DNA of 64,000 nt from Sphingobacterium sp. R2 (GTDB taxonomy: Bacteria; Bacteroidota; Bacteroidia; Sphingobacteriales; Sphingobacteriaceae): NCBI RefSeq assembly GCF_040760075.1, contig NZ_CP142884.1, positions 3,906,001 to 3,970,000 of the forward strand, in the 5' to 3' direction. The notes beneath the pieces were generated by a model. That model saw only the letters and a program-made list of their open reading frames with translations, was not told the DNA's origin and ran no database searches. Shown here in pieces: positions 9,581-17,844 of the stretch (its first letter is position 1; every line of letters begins with the position of its first letter). Both the position numbers and the translations under genes were made by a program.

Positions 9581-10543
9581 CTACAGGAATTCTTTAAAGA
9601 TTGAACATCTTTGATCTGAACGCAAACTTATATTATGGACACAACAAGAATTGGCATACGAAAAAGATGGAGACAGGAATCGGATTTTTAATTGCTTAGG
9701 CGATGTTTCGCTGATCGTATCCATTCTATAATATTTATAGAAAGAAGGTCCCAGGGTGGCAATCGGACTTAAGAAACGTCTGTTACCAATGGCCACATCA
9801 TTCTCATATACATCGCTCAATCCGTAGATCTTATTTAAGTATTCGTCTAATCCGTCCTCATCGATAAACTGATCTACCCGCGATTGATTCTCAGCTCTTA
9901 ACGTATACAACGAACCCTGACTATTGGATATCGTTCTAGCTCCAAGCTTTTCATTCATGTAAATCGGTATAAGCGACCGTCCCGGTAACTTTACTGTATC
10001 AAGCCCAGCTTTAAGAAAAGTGAACTTTTTCAGAAGACGGGAGTCGGCAGTTTTCTCATTGAGAATGCCCAATGGCATTGAAAGTTTCTCATATTCTGAA
10101 AAAACCTGATCCGCACTTTTAAGCGCATTGTTTTCGTCATGTTTTTCGATTACTTTTCGGATAAAGTCGACCGTTGGATTGTTCTTATTTCTGTACCGCT
10201 TTTTCGGCGCGTTGATAACTATCTCGTCCAGATTTTGACTGTATTCGGAAAGTATGATTGTTAGGGATTTCCCTGGAGTAAGCTGCGAAACAAGCATCGT
10301 CTGGCTTGTGTAACCAACCGAGCTAATGGATAGTGTTCCTTTTAAGGCGGAAATCTGCAGATGAAAATTACCCGATTGATCGGTACTGCTTGCAATGCCG
10401 CTTTGCATATGTTTGACGGTAACACCTCTTATTGCTAGACCGCTGCTGGCATCAACAACTTTTCCGGTTATGAGTTCCTGAGCAGGCAAGGATGAAATAG
10501 CAAATAAAAAAAGGAAAACGAGGTAGCTGCGCATAAAATTCAT
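9581..10543 (-). pseudogene. Truncated DUF5686-type carboxypeptidase-regulatory-like protein
   Basis: N-terminal third of a DUF5686-like outer-membrane protein. Start is taken at ATG 10543, which gives a signal peptide ending SSLPAQ. It has a carboxypeptidase-regulatory-like domain (LITGKVVDASSGLAIRGVTV...) and then the typical NPTVDFIRKVIEKHDENN segment and FLSPIATLGPSFYKYYRMDTI. From memory the family runs to about 800 residues with a C-terminal barrel; here translation ends at about 320. The last 40 or so residues (SYANSCCVHNISLRSDQ...) look like frame-shifted sequence. In another frame just before the end (9597-9632) one can read YKFAFRSKMFNL, reminiscent of a barrel C-terminus, which hints at an internal deletion. 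Probably a decaying gene, or a short secreted product. Confidence 0.65.
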
Positions 10544-10585
10544 TAAAATGTTTTTATTTTTTAATAATCGTTTGGTTTGCAAGCT

Positions 10586-11272
10586 TTATTTAGTGAGCTT
10601 GATTGCCTGGTAAATTGCTTGAAAATTTCTGTTGTAATTATGAGGTCCGTCTAACCGGGCTACGGATAATCCTGATTTTTGAAACATGGATGCTAATTCC
10701 TCCTCACCTTCTTTACAAAATATATAGGTGGAAGCAATAGATCTCAATTTGAGCGCTTCAGGAAGAACCTCATACTCATTTGGCTTCTGTTTGAAATTAA
10801 GCATAGTGGATAATGTCACTTCCAAACTTGCATATCGATCTGGAGAAAGAAAGGTAGCATGCCTGATTTTTTTCTGCAGAGCAGCCGAGAAGTTATGTAT
10901 TATAAACGGAAGTACTGCCGCAGAAAAGGAGTGGCCGATGATATAGATATTATCACATTTAGACTTTTCTAGATACTGGTGAATATATCTTTCAAAATCT
11001 TGACTTGCCTCTTTCGGTGTCTTCTTTTTCCAAAAATATTTTTTTGAATCGAGGATCAACCTATCGAAACCGTCTCGCTCAAAATAGCGCAATAAGCTCT
11101 TGCTAAAATTGTTATATCCACCATCGCCAGTGATAAAAACAACCAGCGTCTTTTCGATCGTGTTCCCTTTTATTTCAGGGATGACATAATCTGGAATCTG
11201 AGCATACATCAATTGAGGGCTTGCAAAGCTGAAAAGCATGATTGCCAAAAGGAGTTTAATATTTAAGAGCAT
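10586..11272 (-). CDS. VirJ/AcvB-like alpha/beta hydrolase, probable lysyl-phosphatidylglycerol hydrolase
   Basis: Secreted hydrolase of 228 aa with a signal peptide (MLLNIKLLLAIMLFSFASP...MYAQ). The VirJ/AcvB domain is recognised from VVFITGDGGYNNFSKSL near residues 44-60, corresponding to the S-G-D-G-G-W segment of that family. The nucleophile elbow IIGHSFSAAVLP puts the Ser at about 115. A C-terminal DGPHNYN holds the catalytic His, about residue 211. Known AcvB proteins hydrolyse lysyl-phosphatidylglycerol in the periplasm. Assigning that reaction here is inference. It is the first gene of a minus-strand cluster that continues with a truncated surface protein, a barrel protein and an ABC exporter. 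Confidence 0.7.
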   Translation of the reverse strand: MLLNIKLLLAIMLFSFASPQLMYAQIPDYVIPEIKGNTIEKTLVVFITGDGGYNNFSKSLLRYFERDGFDRLILDSKKYFWKKKTPKEASQDFERYIHQYLEKSKCDNIYIIGHSFSAAVLPFIIHNFSAALQKKIRHATFLSPDRYASLEVTLSTMLNFKQKPNEYEVLPEALKLRSIASTYIFCKEGEEELASMFQKSGLSVARLDGPHNYNRNFQAIYQAIKLTK

Positions 11273-11642
11273 TGTTGTTAGTCTGATATAACTTATTTGT
11301 ATTTTCCTGTTACTTTCAGGTACAAATCAGGAATAAAACCAATGGACTAAGAAAAATAAATGACAAACGGACAACTATAAATGATGAAGTGTTCTTGTCA
11401 GAAAATGCTCGGACAGATCCCAAATCGTTTAGGTAAAAGATTGATTCCCGATAATTAGTTAAAGTATTTTATACGCAATATACAACTGGAACCACGAGGG
11501 ATGCTACAGTTAATTCTACAACAAAGAATTTCTAAAAATGAGAAATGACGGTTTATCGCAGTAAATTGATCTGTGTAAAGGTGAGATTTTAATAAATAAT
11601 CTTTATGAAACAAGCAATAAGAAGGCGAATTATAGTAGAAAT
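11273..11642. other. 370-bp intergenic region, nothing identified
   Basis: AT-rich spacer upstream of the VirJ-like gene and downstream of the first PAS kinase, both on the minus strand. It should hold the promoter of the VirJ-like cluster, but I find no convincing TAnnTTTG element, hairpin, repeat or small coding frame. Confidence 0.5.
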
Positions 11643-13640
11643 CTAATCAGATAACTTGCCGTTCGGTAGGATAAACCAAAATGTACTTCCTTCATTAACA
11701 ACACTCTGGGCTCCTATCTGGCCTTCATGTTTTCTGATAATTTCAGAACAGATGTATAAACCAAGTCCTAATCCAGAATATTCTTTACCCGAATGACTTA
11801 CCCTATAATATCTGTCAAATAATTTAGGCAGGGCTTCTTGCTCGATGCCTATGCCAAAATCGCGGACAGAGACTTTTACCGATTGATTTTCCAGTACCTC
11901 GACATTTAGATGAATTTCTTTCGACATCGGCGCATACTTCATGGCGTTATTGACAAAATTGATAACAACCTGATCGATCCTATGCTCATCGGCATACACG
12001 CTTGCAGTTTGATTTCCCGAAACAACCAGTTGATATTCTTTCTCAAAGCAAATATGGTCACAGGTATGCTGAAGAAGATCAAACATATTAAACCAATCTT
12101 TCTTAATTTCAAGCTGTCCCTCAGTAAGGCGACGTATTTGCAATAGTTCAGCCACCAATTCGTTCATCTTCTCCACGCTCCTTAAAGATTGGTTGATCAT
12201 TTTTGAATGAAGATTACTATAGGGCTTATCCTTTAAAAGTTCAAGATACTGTAGGGAAGCTTTTAAAACCGTTATTGGCGTTCTCAATTCGTGGCTCACA
12301 ATACTTAAAAAGTCATCTTTCTGCTGCTCAAAAAGTTTACGATCGGTAATATCTAATGTCATGCCTACCATCCGATCAGCCACACCCAGATCATTGTAAC
12401 GAGGACGTCCATGAGCCTGAATCCAATGAGTGGAGCCGTCGCGCCATTTGACAGGGTACTCGGTACTATAAATTCCATTGGTACGAATGGCCTGCTGCAC
12501 GAGTGCTTTTACCCGATCCCTATGCTCAGGATACATTGCCTCAAACAGATCCGCGTAACAAAATTCCTCCTCTGGCATAAATCCGTAGTTCATCTTAAAT
12601 CGATCTGTACTCTCCATCTTTCCAGTTGCTAGCTGCACCTCGGTAGAACCTAATCTACTAGCATCCATTGCAATCTCCAGTCGGGTATTTATTTCATTGA
12701 TTGCTTTTCGACTATTTACCTGTTCTGTAACATCCGTCGCGACAATAAGAATAAGCTTTTCTTCCTTTGAGAGTCCATTCGTAGGCTGGTAAACGAAATT
12801 AAGATAGCGCTCTAGCGTTTCCCCATCTACGGTAAGTAGGGCCTTAAGCTCTTTTCCGTAAAAAGGTTGATCGGTTTCATAAACATTTTTCAAAATATCG
12901 AGGAATTGCTGATCTTTCAGTTCAGGCAAGGCGTCAGCAAGCCGCATCCCCAATACAGAGCGATCTTTACCCCAAATGTCAAGAACATGCTGATTAACCA
13001 CATCCACAACAAAGTCAGGACCCTTCAAAGTAGCCATGGCAACAGGAGACTGCTCAATCATAATTCGGAAAAGCTGCTGCTGCTCATGCAACAAAGAAAT
13101 TAGTTTATGAAGATTGTCTTCTGAAGTAATGAGTTCCTCGTTTTTAGATAGAAGATCTGCATTTATTACTTTAAACTCCTCATTTATGGCCAAAAGCTTT
13201 TCGTTAAGATTGTTTTCCACAAGTGACTTTTCCCCTGCAAGTCTTAACGCTTCCATACGTTCGGAAACTTCTGAAGCAGTATGAAGGATATACGCTATGC
13301 AGCCGTCTTCATCTAAAATAGCTTTGTATTCAAAATCAAAGAAAAACTCTTGGATAACACCATCTTTTTGAAGAAACGCCGAACAGTTTTTTGCGATGTA
13401 AGTTTCACCCGAATACCATACTCCTTTGAGAATATCAACAAAAGGCTGTCCTTTAAGTTCAGGAACGGCATCCTGCAGGTTTTTACCAACAATGGATCTG
13501 TCTTTTCCCCAGAAATTAAGCATTGCTAAGTTGGCGGTTAATATTTTTATGTCTTCTCCCTGATAGACTGCCGTAGCATTTGGTGAGTGAAAAAGTACAC
13601 TGAGCAACGACTCAGGATCAATGTTTTTGGGAGAATTCAT
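11643..13640 (-). CDS. Soluble PAS-domain sensor histidine kinase
   Basis: Cytoplasmic sensor kinase of 665 aa with no TM helix. Three PAS domains are visible. PAS1 (about 10-130) and PAS2 (about 190-310) share the segments FWGKDRSIVGK...AVPELKGQPF and IWGKDRSVLGM...ALPELKDQQF, with a coiled-coil linker between them. PAS3 (about 320-435) has the RWRDGSTHWIQAHGRPRY signature. HisKA has the phospho-acceptor His at about 450 (SHELRTP). The HATPase contains FVNNAMKYAP (N box), RDFGIGI (G1) and GLGLGLYI (G2). It is a paralogue of the kinase at 17845. No response regulator is adjacent; the stand-alone receivers at 19853 and 47564 are candidates. Confidence 0.88.
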   Translation of the reverse strand: MNSPKNIDPESLLSVLFHSPNATAVYQGEDIKILTANLAMLNFWGKDRSIVGKNLQDAVPELKGQPFVDILKGVWYSGETYIAKNCSAFLQKDGVIQEFFFDFEYKAILDEDGCIAYILHTASEVSERMEALRLAGEKSLVENNLNEKLLAINEEFKVINADLLSKNEELITSEDNLHKLISLLHEQQQLFRIMIEQSPVAMATLKGPDFVVDVVNQHVLDIWGKDRSVLGMRLADALPELKDQQFLDILKNVYETDQPFYGKELKALLTVDGETLERYLNFVYQPTNGLSKEEKLILIVATDVTEQVNSRKAINEINTRLEIAMDASRLGSTEVQLATGKMESTDRFKMNYGFMPEEEFCYADLFEAMYPEHRDRVKALVQQAIRTNGIYSTEYPVKWRDGSTHWIQAHGRPRYNDLGVADRMVGMTLDITDRKLFEQQKDDFLSIVSHELRTPITVLKASLQYLELLKDKPYSNLHSKMINQSLRSVEKMNELVAELLQIRRLTEGQLEIKKDWFNMFDLLQHTCDHICFEKEYQLVVSGNQTASVYADEHRIDQVVINFVNNAMKYAPMSKEIHLNVEVLENQSVKVSVRDFGIGIEQEALPKLFDRYYRVSHSGKEYSGLGLGLYICSEIIRKHEGQIGAQSVVNEGSTFWFILPNGKLSD

Positions 13641-13770
13641 GCGATAAGATCAATAAGACAAATGTAATCAATTTATTTGCTATAAACCGATAACATGTTA
13701 AATAGTTCTAGTCCTATTAACTTTGACCCATAAATAACTGATCTAATGGACCTAAATATTCAATATGAAA

Positions 13771-13795
13771 GTCAGCAACATTTATTGCTGCTGAC
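13771..13795 (-). terminator. Intrinsic terminator after the FrnE-like gene
   Basis: Stem of 10 pairs, one of them G-U: arms 13771-13780 and 13786-13795, loop of 5. On the minus strand the stem GTCAGCAGCA/TGTTGCTGAC is followed by TTTCATATT. It lies about 90 bp beyond the stop of the FrnE-like gene and before the start of the PAS kinase. Confidence 0.65.
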
Positions 13796-13883
13796 CTGTC
13801 TTAGTACCAATAACGCTTTATACGCATCCAAACTGCATCCAAATGCCAGTATGACGAGCATAAACGCTTTTTCCCTATGACAT

Positions 13884-14597
13884 TTAATTGCAATCGCCGT
13901 CAATTGAGCAGTTTTTTCCTTGTATTATTCCTAATGTTGTCTGCGGATTTTCTTTCCGCCACTCAGAGAAGGAATTTTCAAGGGTTTTTAAAATATCATT
14001 GGGCTGTTGAGCGCCAGCGATAGCATATTTGCGGTTGATTACGAAAAAAGGAACCCCTTTAGCGCTTAAGGTCTGTGCTTCTTGGCTCTCAAATTTTACT
14101 TTTTGCATATAGATAGGGTCTGTCAGTGCAGTATTGATTTCACCTTCCGTTAAACCTATTTCTAGTCCGAGCTCGACCAAGGTTTGTTGATCATTAAGAT
14201 TTTTACCTTTGGTGAAATAGGCATTAAATAAAACCTCTTCAGCTTCCTCACCTAAACCTTTGGTTTTGGCAAATTGTATAATCCGGTGACCCTTCATTGA
14301 GTTGGTGACCAATAGTTTATCTAAGTTATATTGAAGACCTACAGTTTGAGCATACTTCATCAGATCGTGATGTCTCTTTTTTGACTCCTCATAACTTAAT
14401 CCCTTCCGGTCGGCCACAAACATATAAATATCGTCTTGATATTTGGGGGATTCGGGTATAGTTGGATCAAGTTGGAAGCTTTTCCATTCTACTTCTACAA
14501 GATCCATAAAAGGGAACTGAGCTAAAGCTTTCTCGATATTACGCTTTCCGATGTAACAGAAAGGGCACATAATATCTGACCATATTTCTATTTTCAT
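13884..14597 (-). CDS. DsbA-family oxidoreductase, FrnE type
   Basis: Thioredoxin-fold protein of the FrnE/2-hydroxychromene-2-carboxylate-isomerase-like branch of DsbA. It has no signal peptide, so it is probably cytoplasmic. The family start MKIEIWSDIMCPFCYIGK gives the ATG at 14597 (237 aa); an in-frame ATG at 14609 is also possible. The CPFC active site is at about residues 10-13. The helical insertion and the C-terminal cis-Pro loop (AKGVPFFVINRKYAIAGAQ) are both present. It sits next to a DoxX-like gene and a Cys-containing HxlR regulator, which suggests thiol or electrophile stress; that link is inference. Confidence 0.88.
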   Translation of the reverse strand: MKIEIWSDIMCPFCYIGKRNIEKALAQFPFMDLVEVEWKSFQLDPTIPESPKYQDDIYMFVADRKGLSYEESKKRHHDLMKYAQTVGLQYNLDKLLVTNSMKGHRIIQFAKTKGLGEEAEEVLFNAYFTKGKNLNDQQTLVELGLEIGLTEGEINTALTDPIYMQKVKFESQEAQTLSAKGVPFFVINRKYAIAGAQQPNDILKTLENSFSEWRKENPQTTLGIIQGKNCSIDGDCN

Positions 14598-14699
14598 TTT
14601 TTTTCCCATCGTCCTATTTTTTGTTTCTTTTAATTGCACTGGTTCCTTCCCTTACCAAACGTCATAATGAAAAGCAGGAATAATATTATCGCTAGTGTA

Positions 14700-15095
14700 C
14701 TATTTTTCATAGTTTAGTTTGCGGAAATAATAATAAGATACAGCCAACAACGCAAACGGAATAAGCGGGGCAATACCTTTCGCCAGCCCATCGACAATAC
14801 CATGTGCTAGACTTGCGGAAAGCAAGAGAATTCCGAAACCTACATAAGCCCATTCTTTAAGCATCGTCGGAATACCTGGAATAAGAATGAAGATGGCTCC
14901 CACGATTTTTAAGATATCCAGTTCAAGTGTGAAGTAATCTGGAAACTGCAAGTTTTTGGTCGTCTGGATGAGATATTCCCTTGGTGCGAAGAAGGATGGC
15001 AAAATGATTAACGCCATGGTAATAGAGCTGATGATCCAATAGTTACGTTTTGTTCTTGCACCTGGATTCTGTGAGAAATCAATTTGTTTTGTCAT
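14700..15095 (-). CDS. DoxX-like integral membrane protein
   Basis: Membrane protein of 131 aa with four predicted TM helices (around 20-38, 55-78, 84-100 and 108-125). These include FTLELDILKIVGAIFILIP and WAYVGFGILLLSASLAHG, typical of the DoxX-like/DUF4870-like small quinone-linked family. Biochemical roles in the family are poorly defined; some members work with thiosulfate or thiol oxidation. It is divergent from an HxlR regulator across the repeat array at 15153-15218, so it is the likely regulated target. Confidence 0.75.
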   Translation of the reverse strand: MTKQIDFSQNPGARTKRNYWIISSITMALIILPSFFAPREYLIQTTKNLQFPDYFTLELDILKIVGAIFILIPGIPTMLKEWAYVGFGILLLSASLAHGIVDGLAKGIAPLIPFALLAVSYYYFRKLNYEK

Positions 15096-15146
15096 TTTTA
15101 ATTTACTTTAATTGTTGTAATAGATTTTTTGTAATTCAAAAATACC

Positions 15147-15171
15147 TACATTTGCTTACATTTTGTAAGCA
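15147..15171. promoter_or_regulatory. Inverted repeat and -7-like element between doxX-like and hxlR-like genes
   Basis: TGCTTACA (15153-15160) and TGTAAGCA (15164-15171) form a perfect dyad with a 3-bp spacer. It overlaps a plus-strand -7-like TACATTTG (15147-15154). A minus-strand -7-like TATTTTTG lies beside it at 15137-15144. The position between divergent genes and the dyad form fit an HxlR operator. The right arm TGTAAGCA runs into the tandem repeats that follow. Confidence 0.65.
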
Positions 15172-15218
15172 GTTACCCTAAAGTAAGCAGTTACCCTAAA
15201 GTAAGCAGTTACCTTAAA
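15165..15218. repeat. Three tandem 18-bp repeats ahead of the HxlR gene
   Basis: Three contiguous copies of GTAAGCAGTTACCCTAAA occupy 15165-15182, 15183-15200 and 15201-15218. The third has one C-to-T change, and a partial fourth unit (GTAAG) begins at 15219. The array ends 9 bp before the ATG of the HxlR gene, so it lies in its 5' leader. Each unit restates the GTAAGCA half-site of the dyad just upstream. Confidence 0.9.
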
Positions 15219-15227
15219 GTAAGTAAA

Positions 15228-15584
15228 ATGAAAGATCAATTTCCAAAAAGTACCGAATCCGACTGTATGGCGAGAATGCTAACCGTTCGTGATACCCTTG
15301 ACGTTATCAGCGGAAAATGGAAAATCCTCATCATTATTTCCATTATGAGTGGCCACAAACGTTTTAGGGAAATAGAAAGAAGTATTCCGAAAATTTCCTC
15401 AAAAGTACTCGCTAAAGAACTAAAAGATCTGGAAGAACACCAGCTCGTCAAACGGACCGTGTATGATGAGTCGCCTGTGCTGGTAGAATATACGGCCACT
15501 GATTATGTCTTTACATTACAAAAGGTAATTGAGGAACTACACAACTGGGGTGTGAACCATAGGAAAAAGATATTAGGGAAATAA
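15228..15584 (+). CDS. HxlR family transcriptional regulator
   Basis: Winged-helix regulator of 118 aa. The family core is plain: LDVISGKWKILIIISIMSGHKRFREIERSIPKISSKVLAKELKDLEEHQLVKRTVY, ending with EYTATDYVFTLQKVIEELHNWG. Cys13 (SDCMARML) sits where redox-sensing members such as HypR carry their reactive Cys, so oxidant or electrophile sensing is plausible but unproven. It is divergent from the DoxX-like gene and its leader is the tandem repeat array. Confidence 0.9.
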   Translation: MKDQFPKSTESDCMARMLTVRDTLDVISGKWKILIIISIMSGHKRFREIERSIPKISSKVLAKELKDLEEHQLVKRTVYDESPVLVEYTATDYVFTLQKVIEELHNWGVNHRKKILGK

Positions 15585-16017
15585 TTTGACTTAACTGCTT
15601 TATGCGTAGTGCTATTTATTAAGTACTCGGTTTTATTACACCGTCAGATGGAGTTCAGGATAGTTTCGTCAACTCATCATGCCCTACTGAATGATGTAAT
15701 TCAAAGTGCCGCCGTAACATTTGATCTCGAAAATAGAAAGAAAGGCGTTAACGCAGTTAATATATGCAAAGCATAATTAATTAGGAAGCTTAAAACTTCT
15801 TTAAATTAAGTTCATCAGGTCGCAGGTAATCAATCTTCACTGCAATTTTTAAGACATTATTATGAATATCACTGTATTTGGCAATGCGGTTACGAAGATA
15901 TAAGTAAACTTGGCTGTAAACGCTTTTTTTAATAAATTAGTATTAAAATCAGCACAAGATTGTCCCTATTTTAGTAAATCAATCGTATTAACTGCAAATA
16001 ATAACAACTTTAAACAT
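15585..16017. other. 433-bp region with no supported gene
   Basis: AT-rich spacer between the HxlR gene and the YCII-like gene. An open frame can be read upstream of the YCII ATG from 15910, but its residues do not belong to the domain and I treat it as non-coding. No clear promoter element, hairpin or repeat was found. Confidence 0.5.
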
Positions 16018-16362
16018 ATGAAAGAATTTGCATTAATTTTTAGATTAAAGGACATTTCAGACTTCAAACCTTCGCCTGAACAAATGGAGGAACGTATGAA
16101 TTGGTTAGCTGGAATTGCATCACAAAACAAATTGGTGGATAAAGGCAGCACACTATTACCATTTGAGGGAAGTGCTAAAACGGTAAGGCCCAACAATGTG
16201 ATAACAGATGGGGCTTATACAGAAATTAAAGAATTTATCAGCGGTTATATTGTTGTAAGAGCAGATCATATTGACGAAGCAGTAGAAATGGCGAAAGACA
16301 ATCCAATTTTTACCCAAGTGGGTGGAAGCATTGAAGTTCGAGAAGTTGTCAAACGTGATTAG
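16018..16362 (+). CDS. YCII-related (DGPF-type) protein
   Basis: Small dimeric ferredoxin-like-fold protein of the YCII/DGPF family, 114 aa from ATG 16018. The family signature is present as DGAYTEIKEFISGYIVVRADHIDEAVEMAKDNP, the counterpart of D-G-P-F-x-E-x-K-E. It starts MKEFALIFRLKD. No enzymatic role is established for this subgroup. Genes of this family are regularly found beside ECF42 sigma factors, and one follows here 82 bp downstream. Confidence 0.85.
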   Translation: MKEFALIFRLKDISDFKPSPEQMEERMNWLAGIASQNKLVDKGSTLLPFEGSAKTVRPNNVITDGAYTEIKEFISGYIVVRADHIDEAVEMAKDNPIFTQVGGSIEVREVVKRD

Positions 16363-16375
16363 ATAAATCCAAGCG

Positions 16376-16406
16376 AACTTTCCAACAACATTTTTGTTGG
16401 AAAGTT
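16376..16406 (+). terminator. Hairpin between YCII-like and sigma-factor genes
   Basis: Perfect 13-bp stem AACTTTCCAACAA/TTGTTGGAAAGTT (16376-16388, 16394-16406) with a 5-nt loop, followed by TTGCATAATTTTAAT. It lies 13 bp after the YCII stop. It is probably a partial terminator or mRNA-processing hairpin that would lower sigma-factor expression relative to the YCII protein. Confidence 0.65.
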
Positions 16407-16444
16407 TTGCATAATTTTAATAGAGTGTGTAAAAATTCTATACC

Positions 16445-17686
16445 ATGAAGCTTCTATCTCATTTATTCCGATTGGAGTATACAAAAATAACGGCGGTCTT
16501 ATGTCGTAATTTTGGTTTAAAGCATATAGAAATTGCAGAAGATATTGTCAGCGATACATTTTTAAAAGCTTCGCAACATTGGGCCGTCAACGGAATACCC
16601 GAAAATCCAAGAGCATGGCTCTATGTGGTGGCAAAGAACAAAACCAAAGACTACTTCAGGAAACTATCTGTTTTTGAGACAAAAATAAAAAAGGAAATAC
16701 AGCCTTGCATCGAAGTTGAGCCCAATTTCGAATTTGACTCACAAATGGTTTCCGATAGTCAATTAGCGATGATTTTTGCCGTGTGTAATCCTGTAAACTC
16801 AGATGAAAGCCAAATTTGCCTGGCACTTCAGATTTTTTGCGGTTTTAGCATTGAGGAAATTGCCGACTCGCTTTTGACAAAGTCAGAAACTATTAAGAAG
16901 AGACTCCAAAGAGCGAGGGCAAATCTTCGAAATGATAATTTTCAACTTAAAAGTTTAACAAAAACCGAAATTTGCTTGCGATTGAACATTGTCTTGAGAA
17001 CATTGTATTTGTTGTTTAGCGAAGGCTATTTTTCTAAATCAGACAAACAGCAAATTAAAATAGATCTTTGTTCAGAAGCAACACGACTCACATTGTTATT
17101 GACGGAGAATTCATTGACAAACACAGCTGAATGCAATGCTTTATTGGCTCTTATGTGTTTTCAAAGTTCACGACTTAGGGCGCGCACAAATGATAAAAAT
17201 GAGGCTATTTTATTTGACGAGCAAGATAAAAGTCTTTGGGATAAATCACTTATTGAAAGAGGAAATTATTATCTGATAAATGCAACAACAGGTAACGAAT
17301 TGTCAAAATATCATCTGGAAGCGGGAATTGCTTACTGGCATACTACAACGACCGGTAAAAATAAATGGGATTACATTTTAAAGCTTTATAACCAACTTAT
17401 TTTAATTGATTATTCACCGATCACAGCACTAAATCGTACTTTTGCTTTTGCCAAAGTTTATGGCAACAAAGAGGCTATTCCTGAAGCCAAAAAGTTAAAT
17501 TTAGTTGAAAGCAATTATTATCATGAATTGTTAGGTTACCTGTATTCCAGCGTAAACATTAAAAGAGCTATTGAACATTACAAACAGGCCATTAACCTAG
17601 CCAAATCCAATACTGAAAGGCAAACTTTATCAAAGAAAATAATGGAACTTAGTCGCATTTTAAAAAAATCAGCAATATCGCATTAA
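16445..17686 (+). CDS. ECF42-type RNA polymerase sigma factor with C-terminal extension
   Basis: Extracytoplasmic-function sigma factor, 413 aa, much longer than a simple ECF sigma. Region 2 is HIEIAEDIVSDTFLKASQHW...NPRAWLYVVAKNKTKDYFRK (about 28-78). Region 4 is CLALQIFCGFSIEEIADSLLTKSETIKKRLQRARANLR (about 125-165). The remaining 240 or so residues are a helical, TPR-like extension (LLFSEGYFSKS..., SSRLRARTNDKNEAILFDEQD, and a final repeat-like KRAIEHYKQAINLAKS). This architecture next to a YCII/DGPF gene defines the ECF42 group, which has no anti-sigma factor. Probable targets include the YCII gene upstream; the signal is unknown. Confidence 0.88.
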   Translation: MKLLSHLFRLEYTKITAVLCRNFGLKHIEIAEDIVSDTFLKASQHWAVNGIPENPRAWLYVVAKNKTKDYFRKLSVFETKIKKEIQPCIEVEPNFEFDSQMVSDSQLAMIFAVCNPVNSDESQICLALQIFCGFSIEEIADSLLTKSETIKKRLQRARANLRNDNFQLKSLTKTEICLRLNIVLRTLYLLFSEGYFSKSDKQQIKIDLCSEATRLTLLLTENSLTNTAECNALLALMCFQSSRLRARTNDKNEAILFDEQDKSLWDKSLIERGNYYLINATTGNELSKYHLEAGIAYWHTTTTGKNKWDYILKLYNQLILIDYSPITALNRTFAFAKVYGNKEAIPEAKKLNLVESNYYHELLGYLYSSVNIKRAIEHYKQAINLAKSNTERQTLSKKIMELSRILKKSAISH

Positions 17687-17844
17687 ATGTTACCGATCAA
17701 AAATCTGCAATCTAGAGAGACAGATACAATAAAATCAGAAAATTCGAACGATAGCTATTATTAAGTTTCTTGAGTAAACATATAGCGGATTTAAATGCGA
17801 TTATACATGGATTTAAATTATCTTTTCCATACTTTTGCTGGTGT

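Noticed and set aside
15910..16017. N-terminal extension of the YCII-like protein
   Set aside because: The residues before MKEFALIF do not belong to the domain; ATG 16018 gives the family length.
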